Part shown: positions 44,201-51,967 of the stretch, one piece after another
How positions within the stretch are numbered: position 1 is the stretch's first letter
Layout: each line of letters starts with the position of its first letter
Source of the DNA: Alphaproteobacteria bacterium
GTDB taxonomy: Bacteria > Pseudomonadota > Alphaproteobacteria > Caulobacterales > Aquidulcibacteraceae
Reading direction: 5' to 3'
NCBI GenBank assembly: GCA_027485915.1
Contig: JAIXQA010000028.1
Location: 1 to 64,000 of the forward strand
Length of the DNA stretch: 64,000 nt
Position numbers and translations under genes: made by a program
Notes under the pieces: generated by a model
What the model saw: the letters and a program-made list of their open reading frames with translations, nothing else
Database searches by the model: none
Told to the model about the DNA's origin: nothing

Positions 44201-44345
44201 TTGTCGCAGGTGCCGGCGCTGAAGCCGCAGGGGCGGCTGGCTGCTCAGGCGTCGCTGGTGGCACGGTTTGAGCGCTAGCGGTCCCAACTAGCATGAGTCC
44301 GAATGAAAGGGCTGAGGCACCCATCATCATTTGTCTAGAAGTCAT
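41292..44345 (-). CDS. TonB-dependent outer-membrane receptor 2
   Basis: About 1017 residues from ATG 44345 (MTSRQMMMGASALSF), with GGGGGATC upstream. The open frame to 44387 begins inside a palindrome and is not used. Signal peptide to ...GTASAQ (about 26). Residues about 27-75 are an unusual Ala/Pro run with repeated PAAP-type units before the likely TonB box ETIVVTGSRIRR. The plug domain has SLRGLGATRSLILLNGKRLP and DGASTIYGSDAIGGVVNLI; the barrel runs to the terminal AYFDIRKTF. No FecIR pair. Divergent from an exported S9 peptidase, suggesting peptide-type substrates. Confidence 0.95.
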   Translation of the reverse strand: MTSRQMMMGASALSFGLMLVGTASAQTVPPATPEQPAAPAASAPAPATTPAKPAEPVAAAAPAAPAAPAARPVETIVVTGSRIRRDSFNSAAPIQVITAEDAELEGIVDAAEIIQGSTQAAGSFQINSTFTGFVVEGGPGVNSVSLRGLGATRSLILLNGKRLPPSGVRGQVGAVDLNVIPNSMINQYQFLKDGASTIYGSDAIGGVVNLITKSNQDGGIVNAYYNVTEDGGGEQFSIDASYGWNFDRGNVLVGVEYYDRANLSVKDRNWAGCFEDYVFNPTTGARADIIDPATGQPKCFNLWQNTVRVLSGTNLGEYVVDPSSTTGPVAGFRRIRNQSAANGPITSLTDALIARPYRSANSDTRSLLSPVSRATAYATARYQLPFGENVEAKAEVLFNRRESEQFNYAQLFGFGPALRAGVPGNPASPFGTGQADSLLLRPAFNAQTVDTYRINATLSGGFGDAISFLSDWTWEVYAQAGRGEGDYSGDVIVGNEGNATVLGDETGPFFQALRGCPTGSAPGCKPFSWFNPSFIQNGLTREDLSFFGAVETGKTIYEQNIFEASVTGSLFKLPAGEVEMAAGIAFREESINDVPGEVSRAGNNLFGTAAGITKGTDKLREAYVEFDVPVLQDAPLAERLTLNMSGRITDYDSYGEDSVYKVGVNWQITPEFRVSSTAGTNYRAPALFELFLSNQTSFAGQGAIDPCIEWSLDSNPAIRANCSALGLPALYQGVGATAQVTLGGGAGVLEAETAENQTLTLTWTPSFANLSVATTFYEIEITNGVESLGAATIVALCYDGRNPSLCSQHRRDLTGTPATNPEFGRIIDVKTGYVNVASQRARGIDLEARYRKEFSFGKLEVNTSASWNFSSFFELLGDETESAGLIYQPEFVGELDVRFDRGDWTFGWNVDMIGRASNYDFNEELTGNRDLANRRDGAQVVRVKANTEPQFTHDVSVRYSLDTWRFQVGVQNIFDETPPAVSAQQVVGWYTRVGNSLAGGPYDLLGRRAYFDIRKTF

Positions 44346-44369
44346 TTTCACTACTGTGATCCCCCTTGG

Positions 44370-44387
44370 GTGTTCGGATACGAACAC
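44370..44387. promoter_or_regulatory. 18-bp palindrome in the TonB receptor 2 leader
   Basis: GTGTTCG-GATA-CGAACAC, perfect 7-bp arms, 25 bases upstream of the receptor start codon. Either an operator or an mRNA hairpin. It is not the alphaproteobacterial LexA box, which is a GTTC-N7-GTTC direct repeat. Confidence 0.45.
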
Positions 44388-44815
44388 GACTGGTTAGCGA
44401 GGCCAAACGGCAACGCTTTGAGTGGCAAATAGAACGGCTCGGCTAAAAGTTACAATCTAGTAAGATGCAAGAAGTGCGATCTTGATGCGATTTTTGGCAA
44501 ATTGTCACATGTGTGCAACAATTAATGCCACGGGTCATTTCGGACTGCCACTTTCGTAGCAAGCCAAGCGGTCAGGTTGCAGCCAAATAGGTTTTGCGGT
44601 TGGATGGCACGGCCATTGGCTTGAAATTTTCGAAATAGGCTTCAAATTTTTCCACTTTATGCAAGACACCCTTGGCGCACCACTACTAGCGCGTTAGGTT
44701 CGAGTTAGAATCCTTGCTGAGGTCATTTCGCAACGTCCTATCTCGGTAAGTTTAGATCAAATATCTAGAATTCCTGGCACGAAAGTGCAGCTCCAATTGG
44801 AAGGTAATTCAACAC
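44388..44815. other. divergent regulatory region, TonB receptor 2 / S9 peptidase
   Basis: 428 bases with no gene. It includes an imperfect 13-bp direct repeat, GGCTTGAAATTTT (44618-44630) and GGCTTCAAATTTT (44638-44650), with a 20-base period, so both copies face nearly the same side of the helix. This is a plausible site for a tandem-bound regulator. No RNA element recognised. Confidence 0.45.
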
Positions 44816-46879
44816 ATGAAGTGCAACCAGAACAGTGCAAAATCGTTGTTAGTCGGCATCGTGAGCCTTGCAGCCCTCGTCGGTTTGCCAGCCCCTGCAC
44901 TTGCGCAATGGAAACCGTCGACACCCCCACTGCCCGTCTCAAAAATCGTGGAAGACTGGCCATTGCGTGGGGTAGCGATTAGCCCTGATGGGAAGCATAT
45001 CGCGGGCATTGCCGGATTACCTGGTCGCAATCCGATTATCAAAATTTGGAAAACGGATGACCTATCCGCGACCCCGGTGGCTATCGACTCCAAATCCATG
45101 CGCTTTACCAGCGTGACATTTGTGAAGAACGATCGGCTCTACATTACCGCAAACCAACCGGTGGAACGGGGGACAGAGTCGCGCTGGTTGTCAAAGGTCG
45201 TCATCACCGACTTGGAAGGGAAATTCTTTGAAGAGCCACTGTCGACTGCCGGCAATGTGGCTCGGGTAGGGTTGGTCAGCCGCCTCGCCTCAGACCCTGA
45301 TAACATCCTGCTCCAATACGCCAGCGACGATCTCACACTAGACCTGGTTAAGTATAATGTGCGAACAAAGCGCGTTCAGCGCATGGCACGCGGCAACGAC
45401 TTAGAAGATTACGTTAGTGGCGGTGTTGATCGTAACGGGGAACCAAGGATCAAGACTGAATTGAAGCCCGAGAATGGCACTTGGGTTGGATATGTCTACT
45501 ATAAGGACGACACAGGGAATTGGGTGGAGCAACGTGCGTTTAGGTCAGATATTGCGTCGCGGAAGAAATTCAGCTTGCTGCGGTTAACTGCTGACGGCAC
45601 TAAGGCTTATGTTTCCACAAACAGTGCCGGGACAAACTTCACTACGATCAACCTTTGGGACTTTAAAACGCAAACACTCTCAGAGCCACTGTTCCAGAAC
45701 ACGGAATTCGATGCCACAAATATTGTGTTTTGGCAGGCAATTGATGAGGCCGATGAACGCCCCGACGTAGACACGCCAATCGCAGGCTTCTGCTATAATG
45801 GCCCAACCGTGGAATGCCTCTACACCGATCCAGTCTTGAAAAGAATCGAAGCGCGTCTGAAGCGTTCGCTGCCAGGACGAACGCTTTCGATCACGGCTCG
45901 CCAGGGTGGGAACATGGTGCTTGTACGAGCTACTGGACCAAATTTCCCGGATACTTGGTACATACTCAAAGGCGAACGCCAACTAGTTCGAATTGGCAGC
46001 GTTCTTGAAAATGTAGATCCAGCCACTTTGGGCACAGCGCAATGGGTCACTTACAACGCCCGCGATGGCTTGGAAATCCCGGCAATCGTCTATTTACCGC
46101 CTAATTATGATGCAAAGCGCGATGGCAGAATTCCACTTGTCGTGATGCCGCATGGCGGTCCTTGGGCCCGTGACGATATGGATTATGACATTTCCCATTG
46201 GTCGCAAATGTTTGCAACGCGCGGGTTCGCGGTACTCCAGCCGCAATATCGTGGTTCGGATGACTTAGGACGTAAGCTTTGGCTTGCTGGCGACAAAGAG
46301 TGGGGCGCCAAAATGCAAGATGACAAAGATGATGGCGCGAAGTGGCTGGTTGAACAAGGTGTAGCCGATCCATCGCGGATGATGATGTATGGCTATTCCT
46401 ATGGCGGCTTTGCAGCAGCAGCAGCTGCAGCACGATCTGGCGGCGCATCAAAAGGCCTCTACCAGTGCGCCATCTCCGGCGCGCCGGTCATCGACATGGA
46501 TCGCCTTCGCGAAAACGAGTGGGGCGAGAACAGAATCTCTCGGAAGGCACAAGGCGACACCGTTAGAGGGTGGAACCCACAGGCAAACCTTGATCAGGTG
46601 GAGATCCCTTGGTTGATCTTCCATGGCGATTTTGATCGTCAGGCAGATACAGTTTACTCCCGTTCAGCAGCCGCACGCATGCGTCAGTTGAACAAACCAA
46701 ACTTCAAATATGTCGAAATCAAAAAGATGGCGCATACTTTGAGTGAAATGACACCAGACATGCGAAATCAATTCATCCCTCTGATCCTAGATTGGATGAG
46801 CAACAATTGCGGGAATATCTCCGCTACCTTCAAAGAGCCTGGCCTTAAAACTGCGGCGTCCAAAAGCGCTTCCAAATAG
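44816..46879 (+). CDS. exported S9 family peptidase (prolyl oligopeptidase type)
   Basis: 687 residues. Signal peptide about 1-31 (LLVGIVSLAALVGLPAPALAQ). A propeller-like region starts RGVAISPDGKHIAGIAG. The catalytic alpha/beta hydrolase domain (about 425-670) has VVMPHGGPWARDD, FAVLQPQYRGSDDLG, the nucleophile in MMYGYSYGGFAAA, the acid in IFHGDFDRQAD and the His in IKKMAHTLSEM. Triad complete; a dipeptidyl/acylaminoacyl peptidase acting in the periplasm. It is divergent from TonB receptor 2 and upstream of a convergent OppA gene, in line with digestion of imported peptides. A strong terminator follows. Confidence 0.93.
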   Translation: MKCNQNSAKSLLVGIVSLAALVGLPAPALAQWKPSTPPLPVSKIVEDWPLRGVAISPDGKHIAGIAGLPGRNPIIKIWKTDDLSATPVAIDSKSMRFTSVTFVKNDRLYITANQPVERGTESRWLSKVVITDLEGKFFEEPLSTAGNVARVGLVSRLASDPDNILLQYASDDLTLDLVKYNVRTKRVQRMARGNDLEDYVSGGVDRNGEPRIKTELKPENGTWVGYVYYKDDTGNWVEQRAFRSDIASRKKFSLLRLTADGTKAYVSTNSAGTNFTTINLWDFKTQTLSEPLFQNTEFDATNIVFWQAIDEADERPDVDTPIAGFCYNGPTVECLYTDPVLKRIEARLKRSLPGRTLSITARQGGNMVLVRATGPNFPDTWYILKGERQLVRIGSVLENVDPATLGTAQWVTYNARDGLEIPAIVYLPPNYDAKRDGRIPLVVMPHGGPWARDDMDYDISHWSQMFATRGFAVLQPQYRGSDDLGRKLWLAGDKEWGAKMQDDKDDGAKWLVEQGVADPSRMMMYGYSYGGFAAAAAAARSGGASKGLYQCAISGAPVIDMDRLRENEWGENRISRKAQGDTVRGWNPQANLDQVEIPWLIFHGDFDRQADTVYSRSAAARMRQLNKPNFKYVEIKKMAHTLSEMTPDMRNQFIPLILDWMSNNCGNISATFKEPGLKTAASKSASK

Positions 46880-46900
46880 GCGGGCCACTCGGTCAAAATG

Positions 46901-46935
46901 AAAGCCCGGCAGGAAATCCTGCCGGGCTTTTTGTT
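46901..46935 (+). terminator. terminator of the S9 peptidase gene
   Basis: AAAGCCCGGCAGG-AAAT-CCTGCCGGGCTTTTT: long G+C-rich stem with U-run, 21 bases after the stop. The A-run at the left makes it usable from the convergent oppA side too. Confidence 0.92.
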
Positions 46936-46961
46936 GGGCGGAATGAAGCAACAGCTTCAAA

Positions 46962-48614
46962 TCATGACTTAGGCGCAGCACCGGCCTTTTGGACATCGGT
47001 CGTACACAAGTAACGGGCGCGGTGAATGTCGACGGAATTGTCCACCCAACCCGTGACGCGTGGGCTCACCAGATTGCGATTGGTCAGGAACCACATCGGC
47101 ATAAAACCATTTTCTTTCAACACAATGGCTTCCGCTTGCTTCATCATTAGAGCGCGCTTTTCCTTGTCCTTTTCCAAGTCGGCGGCTTCCATCAGCTTGT
47201 CGAATTCGGGGTTGCTAAACTTGCCGTAATTGAGCTGATCCGTGCTTGTCTGGAACAAATAGATGAAGTTTTTGGCGTCATTGAAATCAGATATCCAGCC
47301 TGCGTCACCCAATTCGAAGTCCCCGGTACGCAATTTTTCGTAGTTGATTTGCGTCTCTGCGCCCAAAATCTCGACTTGCACCCAAGGCGCAATCTTTGCC
47401 CAGTTTTGTTGCACAACCGGCGCAACGCGCGGATTGTCGCCAGAGTTGCGGAAGCTGAAGGTAAATTTCAGCGGCTTGTTGGGGCCATAGCCTGCTTCTT
47501 CCAGCAATTTCTTGGCCCGGGCCAAACGCTCTTCCATGCTTTGACCTTTAAAGTCTGTTGTCATGGCACCGGTCTGATAATCTGCAATGCCCGGTGGCAC
47601 GAGGCTATAGGCTGGCTGCTGACCGGCCTTCAGGATTTCCTTCGTCACAAATTCCCGGTCGGCGGTCATGGAGATGGCAGCTCGCACGCGAGCATCGTTA
47701 AATGGGGCCTTGCGCATGTTAAAGATGTAATAGGTTAGGCCCGTATAACCATGGATGCGTGCATAGCCCGGCAAATTCTTATTGATCTCTTCTAGGCGAG
47801 AGCCGGAGAAGTTGGTGTTGATATCTAGGTCGCCCGTACGAACTTTCCGCTCAGCCGCATTGTCGTCTGCCGTTGGGTAGTAAAAGACTTGGTCGAGACA
47901 CACATTGGCATTGTCGTAAAAATTGGGATTGCGGACCACATGGACGAAGTCATTTGGCTTCCATTGTTGTAGCTTAAAAGGGCCATTACCGACGAAATTT
48001 TCAGCCTTAATCCAATCCTTGCCAACTTTTTCGACCACATGTTTCGGGATAGGGAACGAGGTGTAATGGGTTAAGAGGCCCGGCAGATAGGGAGCAGGAT
48101 GCTCAAGGGTGACTTCCAGCGTCTTGGCGTCGATCGCCCGTACACCTAATTGGTTCACGTCTTTAATTGTGCCATTATAAATTTTTTCGGCATTTTTGAT
48201 GACATAGAGGATAGAGGCATATTTAGCGGGCGGCGTCGTCGTCATAATGCGCTGCCAAGCAAACACGAAGTCATCCGCCGTCACAGGCTGACCGTCTGAC
48301 CACTTGGCGTCGCGCAGCTTGAATGTCCACACCAAGCCATCTGGGCTGGTCGACCATTCTGTTGCCATGCCAGGAATTGGTCTGCCTTGCGGGTCATCGG
48401 TGGTCAGGCCTTGTAACATATCACCAATAATCCGATTTTCCCACGTGCCAGATGCTTGATGCGGATCAAGAGATAAAGGCTCGGCACTATTGCCAATATG
48501 CAAGGTCCGCGCCTTGTCTGCAGTGGAATCACCGCCACCGCCGCAAGAAACCAAACCTAAACTCAGCACCAAAGCAGTTGTTGCAGCGGCCAAAGACCGG
48601 CGTGTGATTTTCAT
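46962..48614 (-). CDS. oppA: peptide ABC transporter substrate-binding lipoprotein (OppA type)
   Basis: 550 residues. Signal peptide of lipoprotein type: LVLSLGLVSC with lipobox LVSC (Cys about 24), then a Gly run. SBP family 5 features: IGNSAEPLSLDPHQASG (about 41), VWTFKLRDAKWSDGQPVTADDFVFAWQR, APYLPGLLTHY, and the C-terminal LKENGFMPMWFLTNRNL. Binds oligopeptides in the periplasm. The permease genes oppC and oppB lie just beyond the small unknown gene on the same strand. Convergent with the S9 peptidase. No ATPase gene follows. Confidence 0.94.
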   Translation of the reverse strand: MKITRRSLAAATTALVLSLGLVSCGGGGDSTADKARTLHIGNSAEPLSLDPHQASGTWENRIIGDMLQGLTTDDPQGRPIPGMATEWSTSPDGLVWTFKLRDAKWSDGQPVTADDFVFAWQRIMTTTPPAKYASILYVIKNAEKIYNGTIKDVNQLGVRAIDAKTLEVTLEHPAPYLPGLLTHYTSFPIPKHVVEKVGKDWIKAENFVGNGPFKLQQWKPNDFVHVVRNPNFYDNANVCLDQVFYYPTADDNAAERKVRTGDLDINTNFSGSRLEEINKNLPGYARIHGYTGLTYYIFNMRKAPFNDARVRAAISMTADREFVTKEILKAGQQPAYSLVPPGIADYQTGAMTTDFKGQSMEERLARAKKLLEEAGYGPNKPLKFTFSFRNSGDNPRVAPVVQQNWAKIAPWVQVEILGAETQINYEKLRTGDFELGDAGWISDFNDAKNFIYLFQTSTDQLNYGKFSNPEFDKLMEAADLEKDKEKRALMMKQAEAIVLKENGFMPMWFLTNRNLVSPRVTGWVDNSVDIHRARYLCTTDVQKAGAAPKS

Positions 48615-48666
48615 TTCGTTGTCTCTCCCGATCGGGTTAGTGTGTGACTTCTATAGTGCACGCGCC

Positions 48667-48681
48667 TGCATATACTATGCA
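48667..48681. promoter_or_regulatory. palindrome between oppA and the divergent unknown gene
   Basis: TGCATA-TAC-TATGCA, perfect 6-bp arms, flanked by further GCC/GGC. It lies 53 bases from oppA and 51 from the plus-strand gene; an operator serving one or both is plausible. Confidence 0.35.
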
Positions 48682-48731
48682 GACAGGCAGTGGGACATCG
48701 CCCTTGTTACGATTTGTGAAGGTAACGTGAA

Positions 48732-49316
48732 ATGAACAAAATCAGTGCCACGCTGATAACAGCCGGTTTCGTCACATTTGGTACAGTTGCTGCGGCTCAA
48801 TCTGACCAAACTGCTGCCAGTGCTGCGATGTCACCGCTCGAGCCCATCTATGTCTGTGCGGCAAAAGCCGACCCGACGGAGCGCCTCGCCTGCTTTGATG
48901 CCGCAGTTGCGACCATCAGAGCCAAGGAAGCCAAGTCTGAGATTGTAACCTTTGACAAACAGCGGGTGGAAAAAGTACGTCGCGAGGCCTTTGGCTTTTC
49001 CCTTCCTTCGCTTCCTAAATTGGGCTTCCCCGCTTTCGGAGGTCCACCCAAGGCAGATGGCAAGGACCAAAGCAATACGGCCTTGGTTGAAGAGATTGAA
49101 GAGCAAAGCTTCGTCGTGGTCGGCACACGTGAATTGGGCGGCAGGCTGGTGCTGACACTTGAAAACGGCCAAGTGTGGCGCTTGAACGACCCTGATGAGC
49201 TTAATGCCCCCAAGCGCTTGCCCTTCAAAATTCAAATCCGGAAAGCAACCATGGGCTCCTTCATCCTGACGATTGAAGGGCGCAATAAGGGCTACCGAGT
49301 TCGCCGCGTCGACTGA
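48732..49316 (+). CDS. hypothetical exported protein
   Basis: 194 residues. Signal peptide about 1-22 (ATLITAGFVTFGTVAAAQ). After it, YVCAAKADPTERLACFDAAV has two Cys with the ADP-RLACFDA pattern shared by many small periplasmic proteins. The C-terminal 75 residues form a beta-rich unit (VVGTRELGGRLVLTLENGQVWRL, then KATMGSFILTIEGRNKGYRVRRV). Function unknown. It lies between oppA and oppC but in opposite orientation, so it does not belong to the same transcript. AAGGT precedes the ATG. Confidence 0.8.
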   Translation: MNKISATLITAGFVTFGTVAAAQSDQTAASAAMSPLEPIYVCAAKADPTERLACFDAAVATIRAKEAKSEIVTFDKQRVEKVRREAFGFSLPSLPKLGFPAFGGPPKADGKDQSNTALVEEIEEQSFVVVGTRELGGRLVLTLENGQVWRLNDPDELNAPKRLPFKIQIRKATMGSFILTIEGRNKGYRVRRVD

Positions 49317-49346
49317 CTTCCAAGTGGCAAACCACCCTGCCGTCGT

Positions 49347-50249
49347 CTAGCGGTCGCGGGGGTCGATCGCGTCGCGCAAGCCGTCGCCAATAAAGTTGAA
49401 GCAGAACAAGGTGACCATCATCGTGGTGGCTGGGAAAATCAACAGCCAAGGGGCGATTTCCATTTCCCGCGCACCAATGGAAATCAAATTGCCCAAGCTG
49501 GTCATGGGTTCCTGCACGCCCAGACCCAAGAAGCTCAAGAAGCTTTCGGTCAAAATCACAGCCGGAATTGTCAAAGTTACATAGACAACTACAGGTCCGA
49601 GGACGTTGGGAACGATGTGGCGCGTCACAATGCTGGAGCTGGTGACACCAGCCGCCTCGGCCGCCTCGACAAATTCTTTCTTGCGTAGGGAGATGGTTTG
49701 ACCGCGAACAATCCGCGCCATGGTGAGCCACTCGACGGCACCAATTGCCACGAAGATCAAAATCAGATTGCGGCCAAACACCACCATCAAGATGATCACG
49801 AAAAAGATGAAGGGCAGCGCATAGAGCACATCGACGATACGCATCATGATCTGATCCACGCGGCCGCCAATGTAGCCAGCCGTTGCGCCCCAAATCACCC
49901 CAATTAGAAGCGAAACCCCGGTCGCAACGAGGCCGACCGCGAGGGACATACGCAGGCCGTATAACAGGCGAACAAACAAGTCCCGTCCCTGTGGGTCGGT
50001 ACCGAATATGTGCAAATGCTCCCAAGTTGGGCCCTCAAGCACGCGGTCATTATAGATGGTTTCATAATCATGCGGCCAGAAAAATGGTCCAAAGATGGCC
50101 ATCAGGGTCAGAAACCCCAACACAATCATACTGCCCACAGCAGCTTTATTTCGGAACAAGCGCCGCCGTGCATCATCCCACAGCGAACGTCCTTTGACGG
50201 CAGCTTCCAAAAGCTCTGCCTTTTCTTGGGGTGTGGTCAGGAGGGTCAC
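49347..50249 (-). CDS. oppC: peptide ABC transporter permease (OppC type)
   Basis: 300 residues. The N-terminal segment SLWDDARRRLFRNKAAVGSMIVLGFLTLMAIFGPFFWPHDYE is typical OppC. Six spans are expected. The cytoplasmic EAA loop is EFVEAAEAAGVTSSSIVTRHIVPNVLG. The end FNFIGDGLRDAIDPRDR is diagnostic for OppC/DppC. Its ATG overlaps the oppB stop by four bases. Together with OppB it forms the inner-membrane channel for peptides presented by OppA. Confidence 0.95.
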   Translation of the reverse strand: MTLLTTPQEKAELLEAAVKGRSLWDDARRRLFRNKAAVGSMIVLGFLTLMAIFGPFFWPHDYETIYNDRVLEGPTWEHLHIFGTDPQGRDLFVRLLYGLRMSLAVGLVATGVSLLIGVIWGATAGYIGGRVDQIMMRIVDVLYALPFIFFVIILMVVFGRNLILIFVAIGAVEWLTMARIVRGQTISLRKKEFVEAAEAAGVTSSSIVTRHIVPNVLGPVVVYVTLTIPAVILTESFLSFLGLGVQEPMTSLGNLISIGAREMEIAPWLLIFPATTMMVTLFCFNFIGDGLRDAIDPRDR

Positions 50250-51175
50250 TCGTATTTAACTTTCGGGTCCAATAGGCCGTATGCGAGATCGGCCAGAAGA
50301 TTAAGCAGAATGATAAGGCCAGCATAAAGCACGACGACCGCCATCACGACGGGGTAATCGCGCTGCAAAGCACTCGTGACGAAGTTTTTGCCAATGCCCG
50401 GCAATTGGAAGACAGTCTCAACAACGACTGAGCCCGTGATTAGCCCGGCACAAGCCGGTCCCAGATAAGAGACCAATGGCAGAAGTGCTGCCCGCAGGGC
50501 ATGTTTGGCAAGCACTTGACCTTCAGGTAGGCCCTTGGCGCGCGCCGTTCGCACAAAGTTGGACCGCAAGACTTCAACCGCACTCGACCGCACCAAGCGC
50601 GAAATGATGGCGATTTGGGCCAAAGACAGGGTGACAACTGGCAAGAGCAAAGTCTCAAACGTCATCTTGCCCAAATCTAGGCCTGCGGTAGGCAACCAGC
50701 CAAGATAGACTCCAAAAACCAATGACAGGATCGGCCCAACAACCAACGAGGGAATGCAAATACCGGCCATGGCGATCGCCATAATGGAATAATCTGGCAG
50801 GCTGTTTTGCTTAAGGGCGGCAAACAATCCCATCGGCACACCGACGCAAGTGGCTAACAGCAGGGCGGCCAAACCAATTGTCATAGAAACCGGAAAGCCC
50901 GAACCAATGATCTCGCTGACCGTTTGGTCCTTGTAAATCAATGATGGGCCCAAATCAAAGGTCGCGAGGCCTTTAAGATAGTCCAAAAACTGAATGTAAA
51001 GTGGCTTATCAAAGCCATAAAAAGTCATGAGTTGCGCCCGTATTTCAGGCGATAGCGCACGCTCGGTATCAAATGGGCTGCCTGGTGCCAAACGCATCAT
51101 GAAGAAAGCCACCGCTATGATGACCAACATGGTGGGAACAGCCACCATGAGGCGTCGCATCGTATAGGCTAACAT
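50246..51175 (-). CDS. oppB: peptide ABC transporter permease (OppB type)
   Basis: 310 residues from ATG 51175 (MLAYTMRRLMVAVPTML). The open frame extends to 51268, but the extra 31 residues are not OppB-like. N-terminal span then the RLAPGSPFDTERALSPE segment, several spans, the EAA loop NFVRTARAKGLPEGQVLAKHALRAALLP, and VVVETVFQLPGIGKNFVTSALQRDYPVV, which is conserved in OppB. Complete. The pair oppB-oppC has no OppD/OppF ATPase beside it. Confidence 0.95.
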   Translation of the reverse strand: MLAYTMRRLMVAVPTMLVIIAVAFFMMRLAPGSPFDTERALSPEIRAQLMTFYGFDKPLYIQFLDYLKGLATFDLGPSLIYKDQTVSEIIGSGFPVSMTIGLAALLLATCVGVPMGLFAALKQNSLPDYSIMAIAMAGICIPSLVVGPILSLVFGVYLGWLPTAGLDLGKMTFETLLLPVVTLSLAQIAIISRLVRSSAVEVLRSNFVRTARAKGLPEGQVLAKHALRAALLPLVSYLGPACAGLITGSVVVETVFQLPGIGKNFVTSALQRDYPVVMAVVVLYAGLIILLNLLADLAYGLLDPKVKYE

Positions 51176-51405
51176 GGCGTTTTGGGTCCTCTTGAAGCTT
51201 GCATAGACCCGCCAGTAGTGGTGTTGGGCCCTGCACACAGCAATTGATGATGGTTGCTGGATTGTCAACGGAGGATGCCAGCATCAATTCTGACAAGAGC
51301 TTGATTGAGAAAGAAACTAAGGCTCGTCACCGCCACTAGATTTCAAGATGAGCCTGCTAGACCCCATGTTGGGCATAGGCTATGCCGTTACAAAAGGAGA
51401 GCGAC

Positions 51406-51837
51406 ATGAGCCTATTCCGCACCATCACTGCCAATTTTTCGGCTTCGCCCCAAATCAGTGTTGCTGACGTTGCCCAAGCCGCCCGCGATGGCTTTTCTGC
51501 GGTCATTTGCAACCGCCCCGATCACGAGGATGGCGGGCAAGTTGAGGCCGCCCAAATTGCAAAAGCATGCGCTGAACACGGCATGTCCTTTACCCATATC
51601 CCGATTTCCGGCGGCATCCCAGAAGAGGCTGTCCCCTTGATGCGCGAGGCTCTCGCCGCAAGCTCTGGTCCTGTGCTCGCTTACTGCCGTAGCGGGACGC
51701 GTTCGACCAATCTATGGGCCTTGGCTCAGGCGAGTGCCGGTGGAATTCCTGAAGAACTGGTCGAAGCCGGTGCCCGGGGTGGCTATGATTTACGAGGTCT
51801 GATGCCCCTCCTTCGATCGCTCTCACAGGGCCACTAG
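51406..51837 (+). CDS. DUF442/TIGR01244 phosphatase-like protein
   Basis: 143 residues from ATG 51406, with AAGGAGA six bases upstream (the frame opens at 51382). The fold is that of dual-specificity phosphatases: AARDGFSAVICNRPDHEDGGQ near the N-terminus and the P-loop AYCRSGTRSTNLW (C-x5-R; Cys about 93). TIGR01244/Blh-type proteins are tied to sulfide handling in some bacteria, where the domain is fused to a sulfurtransferase and a beta-lactamase-like hydrolase. Here it stands alone, although an MBL-fold gene lies two genes downstream. Confidence 0.87.
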   Translation: MSLFRTITANFSASPQISVADVAQAARDGFSAVICNRPDHEDGGQVEAAQIAKACAEHGMSFTHIPISGGIPEEAVPLMREALAASSGPVLAYCRSGTRSTNLWALAQASAGGIPEELVEAGARGGYDLRGLMPLLRSLSQGH

Positions 51838-51967
51838 CCAGTCATTTCAACCCAACTGCTCAGCAAACATGCAACTTCGTAACCGCTGTAACAACATCGG
51901 CGTATCCTGACAGCAAGACCCTGTCACAATTTGAGCGGATGGTTACGTGTATGAAGTCGAATCGCTT

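Noticed and set aside
44370-44387. LexA box
   Set aside because: The alphaproteobacterial LexA site is a direct GTTC-N7-GTTC repeat; this is a symmetric palindrome with a different spacing.
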